NCBI RefSeq assembly: GCF_035222485.1
Contig: NC_085920.1
Span: forward strand, 6,572,001 to 6,636,000
Origin: Podospora pseudoanserina
Lineage: Eukaryota > Ascomycota > Sordariomycetes > Sordariales > Podosporaceae
Direction: 5' to 3'
DNA length: 64,000 nucleotides
Shown: piece after piece, positions 58,951 to 64,000 of the stretch
Numbering within the stretch: the first letter of the stretch is position 1
How the letters are laid out: each line of letters begins with the position of its first letter
Made by a program: the position numbers and the translations under genes
Notes under the pieces: model-generated
What the model was told of the DNA's origin: nothing
Database searches by the model: none
What the model saw: the letters and a program-made list of their open reading frames with translations, nothing else

Positions 58951-59110
58951 GTGTTTGGCGCAGTGGTCAACCGCGGTGTGTGGTTTATGGGACCTTTGCT
59001 CGCAAAGGTTCACCGCAAAATGGGGATCGTGCTCGCCTGCTCGGCTTGATCAGAGTCCAGGGCTTCGAGTCCTACTCTTTGCCTTCTTTTGGTATTATTA
59101 TTATTTTCTT
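58951..59110 (+). repeat. tRNA-like element, possible tRNA-derived SINE or degenerate tRNA
   Basis: The sequence TGGCGCAGTGG at about 58956 matches a Pol III A box, and GGCTTCGAGTCC near 59060 matches a B box. The two are about 100 bp apart, too far for a normal tRNA unless it has an intron, and no acceptor stem can be paired. Between them a hairpin forms: ACCTTTGC/GCAAAGGT inside an outer GCGGTG/CACCGC stem. A TATTATTATTATT tail follows, as seen after some SINEs. No target-site duplication could be defined. A degenerate tRNA gene or a chance match remains possible. Confidence 0.4.
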
Positions 59111-59136
59111 GTTTGGCCATTGTGTCGCCTCAGCCC

Positions 59137-60539
59137 CTAGATCTTCCAATCACTTTTCCTCGCACCATTACCGCTTCCCTCAAGGCCCAGCACCTTTAGA
59201 AGAGCGGTATAGAACAACCGTATCTCCTCCACTACTTACAGTCAGCTTCAACTCGTTCAAATCCCCTCAACGCAATAACTTACCAGTGTTATAATGCGCC
59301 AAACTCACCCTCACAACCCCATCATCCCCCAACCCAAGCACCTCCTTAGCCAGCCTCACAGAGTAATAAGTCCCCCAGCTCAACTTAACCCTCCCATTTG
59401 TCTCCCGCTCAATAGCCTCTACCAAATCCTTCGACTTCCACCCCCTCACCCTAAAACTCACCGTTGGCACCCTCACCTTAGCATCACCACACCACTCCCC
59501 GTAAATCGTTATCTTTCCCTCCAACCCCGCCAACAAACCCAGCAAAACCGACTGCAACCTCTCCTCCTGGTCTACAACCCCCTCCCATCTCGGCGTCAGA
59601 TAGTCCACCACAGCCGGAATCCCATAAATCAACTCCTGACACCACCCCCCCGCCAGCCCAATCTTGTCATCCAAACTCTCAGCAGGGTTGAAGAAATGCC
59701 CCATGGACTGGAGCTGTGCCCTAGCGCAGGGACCGGCGTACAGCTGTGAGATTCGAGGTCCGAAAAGCTTGTACCAGCTGAAGACGTAAAAGTCGACCCC
59801 GAGATCTTTGACGTCGATTCGGCGGTGGGGTGCGTGGGCTACGCCGTCAACGCAGAGAAGGGTCTGGGGGTTTAGGAGGCGGATTTTGGCGGAGAGGGAT
59901 TTGATGTCGTGGATGGTGCCGAGGATGTTGGTTGTGTGGGTTAAACAAATGAGGCGGGTTTTGGGGGAGATGGGAGGGTTGGTGAGGTCGAGTTTGGGGT
60001 TGACGCAACCCGGCTGATCTTCAGGTGGGAGTTGGGGGTGCCACCAGCGGATTTTGAGATTTTGACGTGCTGCTAAGGCGAGCCAAGGGGCGATGTTGGA
60101 CTCGTGGTCGAGGGGGCAGAGGAGGATCTCATCTTCGGGTGAGAAGGAGAGGGCGTGAGAGAGGTTGTAAAGGAGTTGGGTTGCGGAGGAGCCGAAGACT
60201 AGGGGTTGTGTAAGAGAGGAATGCGGTTTTATGTGAGGGTGGAATAGAGCAACTTTAGGGTCTACGAACCTATTTCATCTGGGGAGGCGTTGATAAAGTC
60301 TGCTGCGGCTTTGTAACCGTCGTTGACGAGGTTTGGAGTTATGAGGTAGTCGCGCACACTGGGACACGCATCAGCTTCGGCAGGGCACTGGTGGCATGGA
60401 GACTGGTTTACTCATACCGATCAGCTACTGATCCCAATACCTGGCTTCCAGCTGCAGTATTAAAGAATATATAATCTCCTGACAATGCGGGGAAGCTTGC
60501 CCTCACGCTGTCCATATCTTCAGGTGTAAATGGCGGCAT
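59137..60539 (-). CDS. PLP-dependent class V aminotransferase (cysteine-desulfurase-like)
   Basis: Exons 60539-60418, 60358-60270, 60198-59284 and 59231-59137 give 406 residues. The fold-type I features are GDYIFFNTAAGSQ at the N-terminus, CPLDHESNIAPW (ring-stacking histidine), CVDGVAYAPH (aspartate pairing with the cofactor nitrogen) and SWYKLFGPR (lysine that binds pyridoxal phosphate). This resembles the VC1184-like branch of the cysteine desulfurase/selenocysteine lyase family. I see no cysteine in the loop used for desulfuration, so the activity is uncertain. The last exon encodes VEEIRLFYTALLKVLGLE. An in-frame ATG upstream (60647) would add 36 residues without conserved content; the shorter start is preferred. 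Confidence 0.85.
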
Positions 60540-61455
60540 CTGAATTAGACTTGTTTTCAGACTCTCTGTTTGGGGGCCACCGAGTGTCCAAGGGCACTCC
60601 TCGGTCCGCACTTGGGAAGAAACGAGACAAGAAGAAGTCCAAGACACTAACTACCTTGCGTTGAAGTCATGTTTGACTTTAGTCAACGGCTCGGAATGTC
60701 GGGCACCATCATCTCCAAGTGGATAACAAAGAGAGGGCTCTATTGGTCGATTCAATGTCGACACCCAGCTCCCTACCTGCAACTATCATCCTCTTTTATA
60801 TCAACTGCCAATGGAGCCTTTCAGAGCCCGATCTAAGGATCGAGACTGAAAGCTGCATAAGAGACGCATAAATAGGATCAAGGCGATCCCACCCGAAAGA
60901 GATCACCGGCGGCTCCATGCAGACCTCTCTGTGTCTTGTTGGATGCCATCCTGACGTGGAAGCAGCCATCTCCAGACAGGCGCCGAGGCTTAACAAACTG
61001 CGGCGAATTCTGATGCTCACAAGACCCAACCGGAGGAAAGATGCTGTTCAAGAGAAGCGCCTAGATCGAGTAAGGGATGGGGGGGCATATGGCATTACCA
61101 TATACCCTGCGCGGTACCAAAGCCTGCTCAGCCTCTCGAAGCAGCGCTACCCACCCGCTATGAGCTTGCAACTGGACAAGCGCTTCGGGCATCATGCAAG
61201 ACCTGCGCAGGGCCTCGCAGCTTTCTTGAGTCCATCATGGCGTTTGACCCCACAGCGAGCCAATCGATCGCCTGTTTCAGGGTCGGCCCATGTTCGTTTC
61301 CCCAAAGTGGGGCATAAAAAGTTTTGGACCCGCACATGTTCCTCATGGGATATTTTATCTTTTGATATCAGCCCATCTCCAGAGCTCTTCTTTTTCTGCC
61401 CCATTTTTCCACCGAAAACCAACCCCAAATCCTGTGCAACAGACCCAATTGCACC
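60540..61455. other. Divergent intergenic region
   Basis: These 916 bp lie between divergent start codons. No gene or RNA was seen. Confidence 0.4.
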
Positions 61456-63582
61456 ATGAAGATGAAGAGAAAGGCCGATTCTCCAGCTGATGGCAGGAAA
61501 GCCATCAAGAAGCGGACCAAGAACTGTAATAAGCCTGCCGCTGCCCCTCAACCCGCCCACCGATAGCTCCGGCGATACGATAGACGCTGACACAACTCCT
61601 CCATCATAGCTCTCAGCGATGAGGATGCCAAAGCCCGCTTCCGCAAGGGGCTGTTTGACAAGAAGGTCCTCGAAAAGTACACCTCAGAGTATGCGACATC
61701 AACACCGTACAAACACAGCGTAATCCACGAGCTCGCCGACGATTCCCTCCTGCGCAAGGTTCGCGAGGAAATCAAGGCCAATGTTCACTTCACCCCCAAA
61801 GAGACCGACATCTACAAGATCCACCAAAGTGGTGACCTTGCCAACCTCGACGGACTCGACGACAAGGCATTGGCCAAGCTCCCCTCCCTTCTCGCCCTCC
61901 GCGATGCGCTCTACTCCCAGACCTTCCGCGAATATGTTTCGCACATCACCGGCTGCGGCCCCTTGAGTGGGCGCAAGACCGATATGGCCATCAATGTCTA
62001 CACACCCGGCTGCTACCTCCTGTGCCACGACGATGTCATCGGTTCTCGAAAAGTCAGCTACATTCTGTATCTTACCGACCCAGACACACCATGGCAGCCC
62101 GAGTGGGGCGGAGCTCTTCGCCTCTTCCCCGTCGTCGACCGAGAGGGCAAGGACGGCGAGGTTGCCAAGACACCCCTGCCAGACTTTGTCAAGTCTATCC
62201 CACCAGCCTGGAACCAGCTCTCTTTCTTTGCCGTGCAGCCCGGCGAGTCCTTCCACGATGTCGAGGAGGTCTACCATGCTGCCAGCCCGGAGGAGCTCGA
62301 GAAGAATGCTGGGCGCATCCGCATGGCCATCAGCGGGTGGTTCCACATTCCCCAGGTTGGAGAGGACGGGTGGGTGGAGGGTGCCGAGAGAGAAGCGGCT
62401 CACAAGAGCGGACTGATGCAGCTGCAGGGTAACCCAGACCAGCACGACCAGCCGCAGGCGAAACCCATAAGGGTTGAGAAGAGCAAACTCGAGGAGGATG
62501 ACTTCCCTCTGGATGAGTCTGATCTGGAGTTCCTTTTGAAGTACATCGCGCCGACCTACCTCACACCAGACACCATCGAGCGCGTCGCCGAACACTTTGA
62601 GGAGGAGTTCAGCATCACTTTGCCAGACATTCTGCATCCCAGGTTCGCCGAGAATCTTCGCAAACATGTGGAGGACCAGGAGAAGAAGCCACTACCGGAA
62701 AGCAGTGATGAGATCGAGAAGGGCGCCTGGAAGGTTGCGCGCCCACCTCACAAGCACAGATATCTCTACCTCCAGCCTGGAGAGGAGAAGACCGAGGAGT
62801 CGCCCCTCAAGGAGCTGCTCGAGGTTCTTTTGCCATCCAGACAATTCCGCCTGTGGCTGCAGATGGCTACGCGCTCTACGGTCGAAAGCGTCGATTTACT
62901 GGCCAGGCGCTTCCGCCATGGACAAGACTACACACTCGCGACCGGCCATGAGGGCAAGCCTAGACTCGAAGTCAATATTGGCCTGACGCCCACCACTGGC
63001 TGGGGCGATGTTGAGGACGACGAGGATGAGGAAGAAGAAGAAGAGGAGGAGGAGGAGGAGGAGTCCTCTGAAGAGGAGCAGCCCAAGAAGAAAGGCAAGA
63101 ACGGCGCGGCGAACGGCAAAAGAAAGGAGAAGGCCAACGGCAAGTCTGCTAACGGCAGCGATGCCAAGGGCAAGGGCAAGGGCAAGGGCAAGGCTGTTGA
63201 AAAGGAGCCCGAGCCTGAGGAAGAGCTCGAAGTTGGTGGCCACGAGGTTTACATGGCTGGCGATGACGACAGCAACGAGGATGCCGCCATCTACAAGACC
63301 AGCGATGAGGACGACAACATTCTCTTCTTCCAGGCTGCCTCCTGGAACAAGATGAGCATTGTGCTGCGCGATAGCGGGACTCTCCGCTTCGTAAAGTACG
63401 TCTCCCAGAGCGCCAAGGGCGACCGATGGGATGTTAGTGCGATGTTTGAGATTGAGGAACAAGACGAAGAGCCCTCCTCGGAAGAGGAAGGGAATGGCGA
63501 GGCTTCGGGTGTTGGTGTTGTGGATGATTCCGAGGAGGAATTCAAGGGGTTCTCTCCCAGTGAGGACAGTGATTCCGACTAA
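61456..63582 (+). CDS. TPA1/OFD1-type 2-oxoglutarate and Fe(II) prolyl hydroxylase
   Basis: Exons 61456-61525 and 61610-63582 give 680 residues. The first domain has NVYTPGCYLLCHDDVIG with the H-x-D iron ligands, YILYLTDPD, and the distal H/R in SFHDVEEV and RMAISGWFH. A second, degenerate double-stranded beta-helix domain follows. TPA1 (yeast) and OFD1 (fission yeast, human OGFOD1) hydroxylate a proline of ribosomal protein uS12; OFD1 also controls the sterol-response factor Sre1 according to oxygen. The C-terminal third contains a long acidic run (EEEEEEEEEEE) followed by a KGKGKGK-rich basic linker. This insert is larger than in typical family members. The intron (84 nt) uses a GTAATA donor and a CGCTGAC branch. 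Confidence 0.92.
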
Positions 63583-64000
63583 TGATGGAAGTTGTCAGGA
63601 ACTGAGGTCGACACAACAAGGTTGCGTGAGCAAGCTGAGAGAGGGAAAAGCACACTAGCTACAGGAAGAAGATGGCCAAGGCCACACTGGTTCAACCAGA
63701 CTGGTGGAACCCTACCCCTTGGCAAGGGAATTCATGACAGAAGTATGCTACGAACTAAAGATATGATTTGGACATCTATAGTGTTGGTCGATCTGGGACT
63801 CGGCCGAGTATTCTTGGCTGACGATTTGGGCAATGTCACTTCAGAGACTACATCTGCTCATGTGCTGATGAGAGTCTTAATTGATGATTTAGCCGGTAGG
63901 CTGAGCAACTGCACACTCTGCTCTCCGGCAAGCTCGGCGCTGCGATCAGTGATCTACGGGTGTGTGTGTGCCTTGCGTCACCGACCTGTAACAAGTAGGT
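63583..64000. other. 3' flank to the right edge
   Basis: These 418 bp follow the TPA1/OFD1-type gene. No gene is recognisable. Confidence 0.4.

Noticed and set aside
61699-62667. 322-codon minus-strand ORF
   Set aside because: It lies opposite the TPA1/OFD1 catalytic domain.

Overview
This window is nuclear DNA of a filamentous ascomycete, most likely a sordariomycete. The evidence is short introns (about 50-85 nt) with fungal branch sites (CTAAC/CTGAC-like), compact genes on both strands, and protein families typical of that group. I found no transposon ORF, CRISPR array, rRNA gene or secondary-metabolite cluster, and no convincing intact tRNA gene. One tRNA-like relic is noted. All 23 protein genes look like chromosomal host genes. 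Exon structures were worked out by hand from splice signals, reading phase and family conservation; none was tested against transcripts.

Layout. 0-7 kb: a REX1-type RNA exonuclease cut by the left edge, a Mis18-like zinc/coiled-coil protein, a SET/MYND methyltransferase and prefoldin subunit 5. 7.5-17 kb: an unrecognised fungal protein, ORC1, the proteasome chaperone Nas6 and the splicing factor Prp46. 17-24 kb: a TMF/Sgm1 golgin, an alkaline ceramidase and prefoldin subunit 1. 26-39 kb: a repeat-rich coiled-coil protein, the mitochondrial glycine carrier Hem25, COG8, a single-span membrane protein of unknown function and a 1,648-residue unknown protein. 39.2-44.8 kb: a 5.5-kb region with no supportable gene, upstream of a polyQ RING-finger protein. 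49-64 kb: an APH-like phosphotransferase, RAD17, a questin-oxidase-like protein, ribulose-phosphate 3-epimerase, a class V aminotransferase and a TPA1/OFD1-type 2-oxoglutarate oxygenase.

The genes do not form an operon-like pathway. They are mostly housekeeping genes for RNA processing, replication and checkpoint, chaperones, Golgi traffic and lipid metabolism. Several pairs are divergent with about 400-500 bp between start codons.

The most unusual signal is in splicing. Of about 45 inferred introns, four appear to use GC-AG borders, all in the first 23.6 kb. There is also a probable 3-nt exon and a 37-nt intron in the ceramidase gene, a 14-nt exon in the Nas6 gene, and four introns that are multiples of three without stops, so that a naive ORF reads straight through them. 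Other points are an ACGCGT (MCB-type) site upstream of ORC1, a structured tRNA-like/SINE-like element after the epimerase gene, and an N-terminal motif shared by two otherwise different proteins. I did not find a convincing new multi-gene system.
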